A stretch of 20,948 bases of DNA from a virus: IMG/VR virus record IMGVR_UViG_3300035145_001211, positions 1 to 20,948 of that record. One strand, given 5' to 3'. Below, one piece after another: positions 7,805 to 15,233 of this stretch (the stretch's first letter is position 1; every line of letters starts with the position of its first letter). Both the position numbers and the translations under genes were made by a program. Below the pieces are notes generated by a model. It was given only the letters and a program-made list of their open reading frames with translations. It was not told the origin of the DNA and searched no databases.

Positions 7805-9463
7805 TTTAGAAAATCTATCTTTTATTGAAAGAGACTCTTTAATCATTTCTGACATTTCAAGTTTTCTTAACTCAGATTCTAATATAATACCTAGTTTAGT
7901 TCCTTCAATCTGCCAAGATTCTTTCTTTAAAATGTTAGCTTTTAATTCTTTAGCTTTCTTAAGCTTTTCTTCCTCTCCAGATTCTTGATATTTCTTAATA
8001 AGAGCGTCAACTCTCTTAGTCATACCTTCTTTAGAATTATCTGTTTTATCTACAGGTTCTTCTTTAGGTTCTTCTTTAGGTTCTTCTTTAGGTTCTTCTG
8101 TAGTTTCACCTCCTTCTGGTTTCTCAGTAGTTTCACCATCTCCTGAATCAGTTTCAGTATCAGATGTGGTAGTAGTTGTCATTAAATTATCAGTGTCGGC
8201 CTGTCCTGATTTTGGAGTTTGGTCAGTTGGAGTTTCCATTCCATCTTCTTTAGACTTTTCGATTGCATCATCAATCTCTCCTACCTTTTCAGGATTCTCT
8301 TCTTTAATCTTTTCTAGGCTTTTCTCCTGTTCATCTTTTATTTTCTTAATTCTCTTCTTTTGTCTCTTTTGAGCGTCTTGAATTCTATCTTCTGTTTCTT
8401 TCTTAACACTCTTTTCCATATCTGAACCAAGAGCCTTTAACTTATATTCGGCAACTGAAACTGTGATGTCATCTATCAAGTGAGCTTTAAGTTCCTTTGA
8501 CTTTCCTCCTTGTCCACCCATTGCAGTTGACAATTTATCTTCACTATACTTTTGTTCTAGAGAAGCTTCAAACTCTTTTACAGGAGCTTCAAGTTGCTCT
8601 ATTCTAACTTTCATATCCTCAATCTGATTATCCAGCTTCTTTTTCATATCAACCTTCTTCTCTTTACTCTTATCTGGTTTTTCTTCAGCTGGTGGTGTGT
8701 CGCCTTTAGGTGCATCTGTTTTAGGAGCATCGTCTTTAGGGGCATCCGTTTTAGGAGCATCTACTTTAGGAGCATCGTCTTTAGGGGCAGGTTTGTCTTT
8801 TATCTTGGAGATATTAGTTTTTACCTGGTCTAAAGATGCTTTAAGCTTATCTATTTTTGCCTGCATCTTTGGCTTTGCTTCAGCTGCAACATCAGCTTTC
8901 ATTTTTCTTAATCCGTCTATTTGCTGTTGAAGTTTTTCTTTTTGCTTTTCAAATCCTCTCAAAGCACCATCAACAAAAGACTTATTTGCCTTACTCTTTG
9001 CACTACTAACTTCATCTAAAGAAGTATCTTCATTTAGTTCTTGTCTCTTTAGTTCAAGTTGAGCCTTTGTAACCTCACTCTTAGCCAATTCCATCTTGTA
9101 TTGCTTAAGCTTAGCGTAATCAGCTTCCATACTGGCTCTGATTTTCTTGTGCTTTTTAGCCGTTTTAAGAGTGTAAGCTGCACCACCTACCGCTGCAACG
9201 GTTGTAAAAACACCAACCTTTAAAAGTGCAAGAAGAGGGTCAGCATCTAAAACTGCTTTAATCTCATCCGTGTTTTCAAGTATTAAGCTTTCATTAAGGG
9301 GAGCTGGGTCTACGAGGTCATGCTCTTCTTTTAATTGTGTAGAAAGTTCTTCTAACGATGCGAGAATAGCATCAACTTCTCTAATTACTTCTTCTTTTCT
9401 ATCTGTAGCAATTTGCTCAATAGATTCGTTAACAGAAGAATACCATTTACTAAATGTGTTCAT
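7796..9463 (-). CDS. Large lysine/glutamate-rich coiled-coil protein, possible head-core or virion protein
   Basis: The protein has 555 residues, with no family recognised. The N terminus MNTFSKWYSSVNES resembles the capsid-targeting peptides of T4 internal proteins, ending in V-N-E. L-N-E at 56-58 and 143-145 fits the gp21-type cleavage rule (L/I-x-E). A hydrophobic alanine/valine stretch spans about 77-99, possibly membrane-active. Long charged helices follow, then a proline-rich DAPKx repeat (225-255), more coiled coil (265-400), a threonine/acidic linker with an EEPK repeat (456-470) and a helical C-terminal domain. It lies directly after the major capsid gene, behind a terminator, with its own late octamer. 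An internal head protein or extra scaffold is inferred; a tail-tape or injected protein is possible. Confidence 0.7.
   Translation of the reverse strand: MNTFSKWYSSVNESIEQIATDRKEEVIREVDAILASLEELSTQLKEEHDLVDPAPLNESLILENTDEIKAVLDADPLLALLKVGVFTTVAAVGGAAYTLKTAKKHKKIRASMEADYAKLKQYKMELAKSEVTKAQLELKRQELNEDTSLDEVSSAKSKANKSFVDGALRGFEKQKEKLQQQIDGLRKMKADVAAEAKPKMQAKIDKLKASLDQVKTNISKIKDKPAPKDDAPKVDAPKTDAPKDDAPKTDAPKGDTPPAEEKPDKSKEKKVDMKKKLDNQIEDMKVRIEQLEAPVKEFEASLEQKYSEDKLSTAMGGQGGKSKELKAHLIDDITVSVAEYKLKALGSDMEKSVKKETEDRIQDAQKRQKKRIKKIKDEQEKSLEKIKEENPEKVGEIDDAIEKSKEDGMETPTDQTPKSGQADTDNLMTTTTTSDTETDSGDGETTEKPEGGETTEEPKEEPKEEPKEEPVDKTDNSKEGMTKRVDALIKKYQESGEEEKLKKAKELKANILKKESWQIEGTKLGIILESELRKLEMSEMIKESLSIKDRFSKLI
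8054..8098 (-). repeat. 12-base tandem repeat coding EEPK
   Basis: Four near-perfect copies of a 12-base unit (plus strand GGTTCTTCTTTA) encode EEPKEEPKEEPKEEP inside the 555-residue protein, residues 456-470. In-frame repeats of this kind change copy number readily without breaking the gene. Confidence 0.85.
8699..8791 (-). repeat. 15-base tandem repeat coding DAPKx
   Basis: About six copies of a 15-base unit encode A-P-K-[DVTG]-D (residues 225-255 of the 555-residue protein), alternating acidic and basic residues with proline. It probably forms a stiff extended linker between two coiled-coil regions. Confidence 0.85.
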
Positions 9464-9487
9464 TATGTTTTGGATTTAATTATAGTC

Positions 9488-9495
9488 TATATATT
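9488..9495 (-). promoter_or_regulatory. Late-type promoter octamer before 555-codon gene
   Basis: The minus strand reads AATATATA, then GAC and about 24 bases to the ATG at 9463. It follows the major capsid terminator by about six bases, so the downstream gene appears to be an independent late unit. Confidence 0.6.
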
Positions 9496-9500
9496 CCTAT

Positions 9501-9533
9501 AAAAAAAGAAAAGGGAGCAAAATGCTCCCTTTT
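9501..9533 (-). terminator. Intrinsic terminator after major capsid gene
   Basis: A perfect 11-bp stem (9509-9519 with 9523-9533; AAAAGGGAGCA paired with TGCTCCCTTTT on the minus strand, TTT loop) is followed on the minus strand by CTTTTTTT. It lies 26 bases after the gp23 stop. Confidence 0.92.
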
Positions 9534-9558
9534 CAAAAGGTTATGTTCTAGAACTAAA

Positions 9559-11007
9559 TTATGCTAAGTCAATGATGTTTGACCATGAACCGTCAATTAA
9601 GAAAGTAGCATATTGAGTTTCAGGGTGGAATCCAGCTTCAACTAAAGCGAATCTAGATTTTACAGCAACCTTAGGAGCCATAGTTCCTTCAGCGATAGCC
9701 TGTACTGATTCAGCCATTAAGTAAGGCATGAATACAAGACCAGCTGAGTTACCGTCACCTTTTCTACCAACTGATACGTAGTAGTCGTTCCATGCTCTGT
9801 TAGGGTCAGTGTAAACATTGACACCAGCAACAGAACCAACTGGGTAAATAGCACCTGCAGATTGTGCAAATGTATTAGCCATTGGGTTAGCAACGAAACC
9901 AGCAATAGATTGAAGAACAGTAGCAACCTGTGGTCCTACAACCGCAAAGTTACCAGCACCTCTTCTACCTCTGTTAGCGATAAGGTTAGCAGCAGCTAAG
10001 ATGTTAGTTAAGATTTTTCTCTGCTCAGAAGCAGCAGTTTCACCACCACTTAAAGATGCAGCAGCAACCAATGTAAGGTCTAATCCACCAGCACCTAATG
10101 CATTAGTTACGTTAGTAGTACCTAATGTAGAGATTTTACCAAGGATTAACTTGTTGATTGACTGTGTCAATTCGTTAACTAATACTGACTCAACTTGAGC
10201 AACAGCATCAACACCGAATTGTTTTAAATCTTGAACTTGCTCTCTTGTAACAGCAGCAGCGATCTGATAAGTTTCAGCAGCTACTGACTTGCTAAATAAA
10301 GAAAGTCCCATTAATTTGTCAGGAGTTTGCTCACCAACACCTCTTTCGAAAGCAGTTCCATCATCGTTACCAGACATTCCAGGAATGTGGTCTTCTAACG
10401 CTTTTACTAATTCAACAGAACCAGCATCAGCACCAGCAGCTTCTAAGTCAGCAGCAACAGTAGCGTTAGCACTATCTAAAGTACCTACTTTAAAGATTGA
10501 CTTTCCATCAATTCTTGAAGAACCAACGTAAGTGTAATCACCGTTTGTACCACCTGAAGCAGCGATGTTTGAAGTACCTGCACCAGAAGCTTTTACATAA
10601 GTAGGAGCTTCAGAACCTCCAATCTTACCACCTTCATATACGAAGTCTAAGTAAGATAAAAGACCCATTGGCCCAGCCATTGGTACAACAGGAACTAAGT
10701 CTAAACCGATAGTTTGACCAGCAACCTGCATAGCTAATGGTAATAAAGAAGGTGACTTGTCACCAGAACCATCAGCAGTTGATGTTGATTGACCAGAACC
10801 CATACCAGAAGGTAAAGATGCTGCTCCCATACCAAAGATGTTACCAGCATTGCCTAAAGACATGATGTTAGCATCTTCGTAAAGTTTGTGGTTGTGGCAG
10901 TATTGCGACATCCACGCTAATTTGCTAGATTCAGTAATACCAGTCGCAGACTCGATGATCGGTGACCAAGTATCTCTAATCTCAGCTTCATTAATTAAAT
11001 TTGCCAT
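9559..11007 (-). CDS. 23: Major capsid protein (gp23-like)
   Basis: This HK97-fold shell protein has 482 residues, against 521 in the T4 precursor. Characteristic parts are the N-terminal helix MANLINEAEIRDTWSPIIES, the segment LLPLAMQVAGQTIGLDLVPVVPMAGPMGLLSYLDFVYEG (around 88-127), which matches T4-type gp23 around its conserved PM..P.G motif, the NRGRRGAGNFAVV region and the C-terminal ETQYATFLIDGSW. The usual gp21 cleavage motif near residue 65 is not evident. Only L/I-x-E-like sites at I5-N6-E7 and I24-T25-E26 are seen, so maturation may remove a shorter peptide. It has a late octamer, a long structured leader and a strong terminator, the organisation of a very highly expressed monocistronic unit. 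Confidence 0.95.
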   Translation of the reverse strand: MANLINEAEIRDTWSPIIESATGITESSKLAWMSQYCHNHKLYEDANIMSLGNAGNIFGMGAASLPSGMGSGQSTSTADGSGDKSPSLLPLAMQVAGQTIGLDLVPVVPMAGPMGLLSYLDFVYEGGKIGGSEAPTYVKASGAGTSNIAASGGTNGDYTYVGSSRIDGKSIFKVGTLDSANATVAADLEAAGADAGSVELVKALEDHIPGMSGNDDGTAFERGVGEQTPDKLMGLSLFSKSVAAETYQIAAAVTREQVQDLKQFGVDAVAQVESVLVNELTQSINKLILGKISTLGTTNVTNALGAGGLDLTLVAAASLSGGETAASEQRKILTNILAAANLIANRGRRGAGNFAVVGPQVATVLQSIAGFVANPMANTFAQSAGAIYPVGSVAGVNVYTDPNRAWNDYYVSVGRKGDGNSAGLVFMPYLMAESVQAIAEGTMAPKVAVKSRFALVEAGFHPETQYATFLIDGSWSNIIDLA

Positions 11008-11039
11008 TTTGATTTTATATTTTTTTATGGTTTTTAATT

Positions 11040-11080
11040 TCGATTACATTTCAGATTTTTGCTTCTTATCTGACAATCGA
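11040..11080 (-). other. Two-tier stem-loop in major capsid 5' leader
   Basis: Outer stem TCGATT (11040-11045) pairs with AATCGA (11075-11080). Inner stem TCAGAT (11051-11056) pairs with ATCTGA (11068-11073) around an 11-base loop, with an asymmetric bulge of five against one bases. It starts close to the predicted transcript 5' end, so it could protect the abundant capsid message from decay. Confidence 0.6.
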
Positions 11081-11089
11081 TTTCTTTTC

Positions 11090-11097
11090 TATATATT
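11090..11097 (-). promoter_or_regulatory. 23: Late-type promoter octamer for major capsid gene
   Basis: The minus strand reads AATATATA followed by GAAAAG. The ATG is about 82 bases downstream, the longest leader of the set. Confidence 0.65.
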
Positions 11098-11117
11098 TTT
11101 GCGTTTTTTAAAATTTC

Positions 11118-13049
11118 TTATTTTTTAAATTTTTTCGCAATACTTTCTTGAATTCCTTCTAAGTTGTATGGTAATTCTTTAGTAGCTTCTTTAGATTCTT
11201 TCACTAACTCTACTTTTTCCATAACAACTTTGTTGTCTCTCAAGTCTCTTGTTTGCCAGAAGTTTCTAACTTGATAGTGTGTTTCAAGTCTGTGATACTT
11301 AGACTGTGCAAGTAATTCTTTCTTCTTAGATTCAGAAAGAGTTTCCCATTTGTCTTTGTACTCTTTTGGCATCATTGTAATAACATTAGGCTCGTTAGTA
11401 GCTTCATCAGTTACTAATGAAGAGTTCCATAATGTTGCAATTTGAGACTCAGTTAAGAAACCTTTACCTTCGACAGCTTTAGTAACTTTAGCTTGGTCTT
11501 CTTTTGAAAGTGAATTGAATTCTTCTTTCTTAGCCTCGTTAATAAATCTAAAGAAGTGTGGGTCTTTAGAAGTTTTAGCTTCTGCTTTTTCGATAAGAGC
11601 TTGAAGTTTCTCAGTGATTGAGTTTTTATACTCTTCAACGTGGTCTTCTTCTTTTTCCTCTTCAGCAACTTCTTCAGTTTCTTCTGATTCTTCAGTTACT
11701 TCTTCAGTTTCTTCTGACTCTTCAGTAGTTTCTTCAGCTTCTTCAGTTACTTCTTCAGTTTCTTCTGACTCTTCTGTAGCTTCAGTTTCTTCTTCAGCAA
11801 CCTCTTCTTCAGATTCTTCAGATTCTACTACTTCTTTAGCACCTTCTTCGCCGTCAACGATTTCTGCTTCAACCTCAGCAGCTTTATCTTCTGCTCTGTC
11901 TTTAGCGTCTTCCATTTCTTCTCCGTCGAATTCTTCTTTTTCAGTCTTATCAACTGGCTTTTCTTCTGGTTCTAGACCAGCTTCTTCACCGTCTTCTAAG
12001 ATTAGGTTATTGTTAACTGTTTCTGCAACGTACTCTGCATATTCAGTTACTTTTTCTAAATTTTCTTTTAAGTACTCTGCATACTTTACAACTGCGTCAG
12101 CTTTTAAAGCACCTTCGTTGTAAGACTCTGCTAAATAATTAGTATAGTCTTTAACAGCTTGTGTAGCTTCTGCAACATGTTCAGTATATTCTATAGAGCG
12201 CTCAACTTTTTCATTTAATTCACTATTTGCAGTAATGTTCTTGTCAACATTCTCAGCTAAATAGTTAGCGTACTCGATTGATTCATCAAGTTTTTTAGCA
12301 AGGTATGTGCTGTACTCCTTTAAATTCTCTACTTCACCTTGGATACCTTCAGAACTTTCAAAAGTCGATAAAGTTTCTTTAAGACCTTTGATTTCTTCAG
12401 ATAGGTAAGCTGAGTATTTATTGAAATCTTCAACACTTACGAATTTTGATTCAGCCATTTTTGTTTCAGTTTTATTTTCGGTAGTTAAAAGTTCTTTTCT
12501 AGGTTCAATGTCGTAAATGAACAAATTATCGTTATTATCAAAACCATAGGATTCATTTACTCTTTTCAATTCAGCATTCTCAAATCCAGGGTCTGCTACT
12601 AAATCGTATGTAAATAATTGTTTAATTTTTACAGTTCCGTTAGACTCAACAGTTCCTGCTGCTCTTGATGAAATTTGTAAAGGAACACCAGCATCTACTA
12701 AGGCTTTAGCCTGTCTTCCGGCTTCAGTATCTAATAGTCTGATTTTTCCTCTGACCTGCTTGCTTTCTTTATCATAGTGAAGTTCCTCTATAATGTGAGA
12801 AACGTTCTTTAAAGAAACGTCAAAATTTTGTGGGTGGTCCAGTTCTCCAAGAAGTTTAGACGACTTAATTTTGTCTTGAAGAGCCTCAATCTGAGGAAGA
12901 TATTCGTCTTCCGTGTAGATTCTATTGTTTCTGTTCTTTTTGTCTATTTCACCAAAAGTGCCCTCAAGTACATAAGCTCCGTCGCTTTTCTCAAACTTCA
13001 ATTCACCTGAAGACCTTTCCAGGATTAGAAGGTTTTTTAATGTACTCAT
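11118..13049 (-). CDS. Prohead protease fused to scaffold (gp21-gp22-like)
   Basis: The protein has 643 residues. Residues 1-165 are a T4 gp21-type prohead protease: GTFGEID and NRNNRIY early, then LLGELDHPQ with likely catalytic H72, QISSRA with the nucleophile among S127/S128, and the DLVADPGF motif (149-156). T4 gp21 is only about 210 residues and stops there. Here a coiled-coil scaffold follows: seven Y-x-x-Y-L-A-E-like repeats (208-344), an acidic EES/TEEV repeat tract (411-465), and a helical C-terminal domain (470-643). L/I-x-E sites (278-280, 478-480, 503-505, 532-534) would let the protease degrade it during maturation. No separate gp22 gene lies between it and gp23, so the fusion replaces T4 genes 21 and 22. 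The reading frame is continuous. Confidence 0.85.
   Translation of the reverse strand: MSTLKNLLILERSSGELKFEKSDGAYVLEGTFGEIDKKNRNNRIYTEDEYLPQIEALQDKIKSSKLLGELDHPQNFDVSLKNVSHIIEELHYDKESKQVRGKIRLLDTEAGRQAKALVDAGVPLQISSRAAGTVESNGTVKIKQLFTYDLVADPGFENAELKRVNESYGFDNNDNLFIYDIEPRKELLTTENKTETKMAESKFVSVEDFNKYSAYLSEEIKGLKETLSTFESSEGIQGEVENLKEYSTYLAKKLDESIEYANYLAENVDKNITANSELNEKVERSIEYTEHVAEATQAVKDYTNYLAESYNEGALKADAVVKYAEYLKENLEKVTEYAEYVAETVNNNLILEDGEEAGLEPEEKPVDKTEKEEFDGEEMEDAKDRAEDKAAEVEAEIVDGEEGAKEVVESEESEEEVAEEETEATEESEETEEVTEEAEETTEESEETEEVTEESEETEEVAEEEKEEDHVEEYKNSITEKLQALIEKAEAKTSKDPHFFRFINEAKKEEFNSLSKEDQAKVTKAVEGKGFLTESQIATLWNSSLVTDEATNEPNVITMMPKEYKDKWETLSESKKKELLAQSKYHRLETHYQVRNFWQTRDLRDNKVVMEKVELVKESKEATKELPYNLEGIQESIAKKFKK
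11658..11774 (-). repeat. 33-51-base acidic tandem repeat in scaffold
   Basis: Residues 426-464 repeat EESEETEEVTE three times (third ends VAE), with a related spacer. The plus strand is a run of TTCTTCAGT-type units. The high negative charge is typical of phage scaffolds and core proteins. Confidence 0.8.
12018..12428 (-). repeat. Seven degenerate YxxYLAE protein repeats in scaffold
   Basis: Residues 208-344 contain YSAYLSE, YSTYLAK, YANYLAE, YTEHVAE, YTNYLAE, YAEYLKE and YAEYVAE, spaced about 14 to 35 residues. The pattern puts two aromatics on one face of a helix and suggests a regular assembly rod. The DNA copies have diverged, so the protein pattern is under selection. Confidence 0.75.
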
Positions 13050-13073
13050 AATTATTCTAGAATATGTTTGTTG

Positions 13074-13081
13074 TATATATC
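13074..13081 (-). promoter_or_regulatory. Late-type promoter octamer before protease-scaffold gene
   Basis: The minus strand reads GATATATA, then CAACAAAC and about 24 bases to the ATG at 13049. Confidence 0.55.
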
Positions 13082-13115
13082 TTTATAGAAAAATGATTTT
13101 TTCATTTTTACGGTT

Positions 13116-13586
13116 TTATGACTCTAAATCTGCAAGCTGTGCCGCTAAGTCTTCATCATCATCTGATGCTGGCTCTTCAGCTGGAACCTCTTCAGTTCCA
13201 GAATCGGCTGCAGCTGCATCTTCCTCTTCTTTTTCTTTTTCAGCTTTTTCAGCGTTTTTCTCTTCTTGATATTCATTGTAGAATTTAACAAGAGTCATAA
13301 TATCGGCTTCGGTGAATGCGCCGTTTCCATATTCGTTGTAGAAGTAATCTTTAAATTCCTTTTCTGTTTCTGAGTCAATTATTACACCTAGTATCTCAGC
13401 TCCTTTAATCTCTTCGCCAGAGTCTAAAGTAATATCATCGATTACAACATCAGAGTCTTCACCCGCTTTGACGGCATCTTCCTCAATACCATTAACAAAT
13501 TCATTGAATTTCTTAATTGTTACAGGTGCATAATTAGAATCTTCCGATTCGTTGATATAATTTGAAAAGTCTCTTAAATTTTTCAT
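13116..13586 (-). CDS. Acidic prohead-core-like protein between portal and protease
   Basis: The protein has 156 residues and is very acidic, with a C-terminal alanine/glutamate/aspartate-rich tail (PAEEPASDDDEDLAAQLADLES). The N terminus MKNLRDFSNYINES strongly resembles the capsid-targeting peptide of T4 internal proteins (MKTYQEFIAE), and its I-N-E would be a gp21-type cleavage site. In T4 the core genes 67 and 68 occupy exactly this place between 20 and 21. I cannot say which one it matches, or that it is homologous by sequence. Role inferred: a core protein packed in the prohead and trimmed by the protease. It has its own late octamer eight bases before the ATG. Confidence 0.7.
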   Translation of the reverse strand: MKNLRDFSNYINESEDSNYAPVTIKKFNEFVNGIEEDAVKAGEDSDVVIDDITLDSGEEIKGAEILGVIIDSETEKEFKDYFYNEYGNGAFTEADIMTLVKFYNEYQEEKNAEKAEKEKEEEDAAAADSGTEEVPAEEPASDDDEDLAAQLADLES

Positions 13587-13594
13587 AGTTACTT

Positions 13595-13602
13595 TATATA
13601 TC
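13595..13602 (-). promoter_or_regulatory. Late-type promoter octamer before core-like gene
   Basis: The minus strand reads GATATATA, then AAGTAACT and ATG, in the 18-base gap after the portal gene. The predicted transcript would begin at or next to the start codon. Confidence 0.5.
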
Positions 13603-13604
13603 TT

Positions 13605-15203
13605 TTACATCATGCCCATGTCCATTGGATCGATTTCTGGCTCTTCAGCATCTTTAGCAGCTTGTCTCTGCTTATATGCTTTATTAGCAGCTTTATCATC
13701 CGGACTTAATTTTAAGTATCTGTCTACAAGGAAGTCCATATCGAAGTAGTTCTCTTCTTCCATTGTTATTGGGTCAGTTTTAACTAGGGAGTCTTGCATT
13801 GTTGTAATGAAGTCTAGTCTCTTTTCCATGATTTCCATTTGCTTTAACTCAGCAAACATATTTTCTTCATTAAATTCAATGGCAATCTGTGTTCTAAAGT
13901 TAGCGTCTTCTTTGAATTCAGGGAACTTCAAGCACATTTGTAACCATAGTGGCTTTACTAAGATTTCTTGCCAAGAAGAACGTAATCTCTTGATAAACTT
14001 AGAGAATTTAATTTCATCTCTAATCATACCATCGGCTGCAAGGTTGTAGTCTCCTCCGCCATCTTCATACATGAATCTATTGAAAGGAATTTTAGAAACT
14101 TGCTTAAGTTTATCTGAGAAGTATTTAAGTGCTTCTGTATCGCTTAATTCAGGTCCATCTCCACCAAGTGTTTCAATCTCTGGTTGTTCACCGTCTTTAG
14201 AAGGTAACCAATACTCTTTGTTGAATTGTAACATTGGTTTTCCATTTGTAGTAAGGTTTGCAGATTCCCAATCAAAGTCAACAACTTCTTTATAGTTATT
14301 CATTAACTGTGCAAGAGATTGCTTTGCTCTTGTTTTTGATTTACCACCTACTGGGATGATAAACTTCATTCTATATGATGAATTGGTAACAGCCCAAATA
14401 ACTCGGGTATGTTCCATAATTCTCATTAGGTTAAATGCTCTAATTAATCTTTCAAGATAAGAAACTCTAGATGCAGTAGTTACAGAAGAGTAAGAAATAT
14501 AAACTATTTGCGCATCGTAAAGAACTCTTTCTTTTAAAGGATCGTCTTTAAACTGAATCCAAACCTTCTTACCATCGTCTTTATTATACCCTGGCATCAG
14601 TGTTACGGGGTCAATTTCTTTAAAACCTATAATTTCAGTTTGCTCAGGATTGTAAATAATTTCAAATGACAGATAGCCATCAACTAAGAATTTTCTAAAG
14701 AAGTACCATGCTGATTGGTCTGTATTAAAACCAAAGTATTGATAGATGTCTCTGTAAGATTTATTTAAATACTTTTGAACTTCATCAGAAACTTCCATTC
14801 CTATAATCTCTGGATTTCCAATAAAATTTTTATTATCATACACTACTGATTCATCACATAAAATATCAAGTATGTCTTCTATTTCGTCATAGGTTGAGAA
14901 CTTTCTAAGTTCTTCTCTTTTATTTACATAATTTTGGTCAAAGAACGGGATGTTCTTTCTCATGTTGACGTCTGCCATAGATAGTGCTGCAAAAGCACCA
15001 TACATGTCGTCGCTGTCAACTCCAAACATGTTCATTTGGCCGTAGCCAAACTCATCTTCTACTGGACCTATCGCCTGTGATTGTCTTAAAACTAAATCGT
15101 CATAGTACATACCAAACGAAGATAGTCTCTTTAGGGTATCACCTATAGTAAATGGTCTCTTCTTGTAACTAAGTGGGCCATTTCTGTCTACGAATCCTGC
15201 CAT
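13605..15203 (-). CDS. 20: Portal protein (gp20-like)
   Basis: This dodecameric portal at the capsid vertex initiates head assembly and binds terminase and neck proteins. Its 532 residues match T4 gp20 (524). Typical stretches are the N-terminal clip/wing region with YDEIEDILDILCDESVVYD, the body QSAWYFFRKFLVDGYLSFEIIYN, SYLERLIRAFNLMRIMEHTRVIW, the tunnel-loop region with FNKEYWLPSKDGEQPEIETLGGD, and KQVSKIPFNRFMYEDGG, all characteristic of T4-type portals. The C-terminal tail is acidic and ends DPMDMGMM. It is preceded by a late octamer and a 31-base A-rich leader without Shine-Dalgarno, and followed at 18 bases by the core-like gene, as in T4 20-67-68-21. Confidence 0.95.
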   Translation of the reverse strand: MAGFVDRNGPLSYKKRPFTIGDTLKRLSSFGMYYDDLVLRQSQAIGPVEDEFGYGQMNMFGVDSDDMYGAFAALSMADVNMRKNIPFFDQNYVNKREELRKFSTYDEIEDILDILCDESVVYDNKNFIGNPEIIGMEVSDEVQKYLNKSYRDIYQYFGFNTDQSAWYFFRKFLVDGYLSFEIIYNPEQTEIIGFKEIDPVTLMPGYNKDDGKKVWIQFKDDPLKERVLYDAQIVYISYSSVTTASRVSYLERLIRAFNLMRIMEHTRVIWAVTNSSYRMKFIIPVGGKSKTRAKQSLAQLMNNYKEVVDFDWESANLTTNGKPMLQFNKEYWLPSKDGEQPEIETLGGDGPELSDTEALKYFSDKLKQVSKIPFNRFMYEDGGGDYNLAADGMIRDEIKFSKFIKRLRSSWQEILVKPLWLQMCLKFPEFKEDANFRTQIAIEFNEENMFAELKQMEIMEKRLDFITTMQDSLVKTDPITMEEENYFDMDFLVDRYLKLSPDDKAANKAYKQRQAAKDAEEPEIDPMDMGMM

Positions 15204-15233
15204 TATTGTTTAATTAAATTATTTTCTCTTCTT

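Larger units (their letters stand above)
11008..11117 (-). promoter_or_regulatory. Major capsid leader region
   Basis: This 110-base gap holds the late octamer (11090-11097), the two-tier hairpin (11040-11080) and an A-rich stretch before the ATG. There is no Shine-Dalgarno sequence and no GC-rich terminator for the upstream gene, only an A/T-only inverted repeat. Confidence 0.6.
11118..12458 (-). other. Possible scaffold-only product from internal in-frame start
   Basis: Met198 of the fusion (ATG 12458-12456) begins MAESKFVSVEDF exactly at the linker between protease and scaffold. It is preceded by the A-rich stretch AAAATAAAACTGAAACAAAA, which looks like the leaders of true starts here. 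A scaffold of 446 residues would result, as Nu3 does within lambda gene C. Inferred only. Confidence 0.4.

Noticed and set aside
8041-8110. Short tandem repeats considered as a CRISPR array or recombination site
   Set aside because: Units are 12 bases with no spacers, in frame, and encode EEPK; a coding repeat explains them.
8594-8930. Overlapping plus-strand ORFs with repeats SLGASVLGAS and FRSIVFRGI
   Set aside because: They are complements of the DAPKx tandem repeat in the 555-codon gene, not independent genes.
11098-11117. A/T-only inverted repeat after the protease-scaffold stop as a terminator
   Set aside because: Stem is AAATTT-type only, with no GC and no U-tract on the minus strand. 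Read-through into gp23 is likely.
11614-12123. Plus-strand 169-codon ORF rich in serine
   Set aside because: It is the antisense of the acidic GAA/GAG-rich scaffold tract; serine comes from TCT/TCA complements. No start signal of its own.
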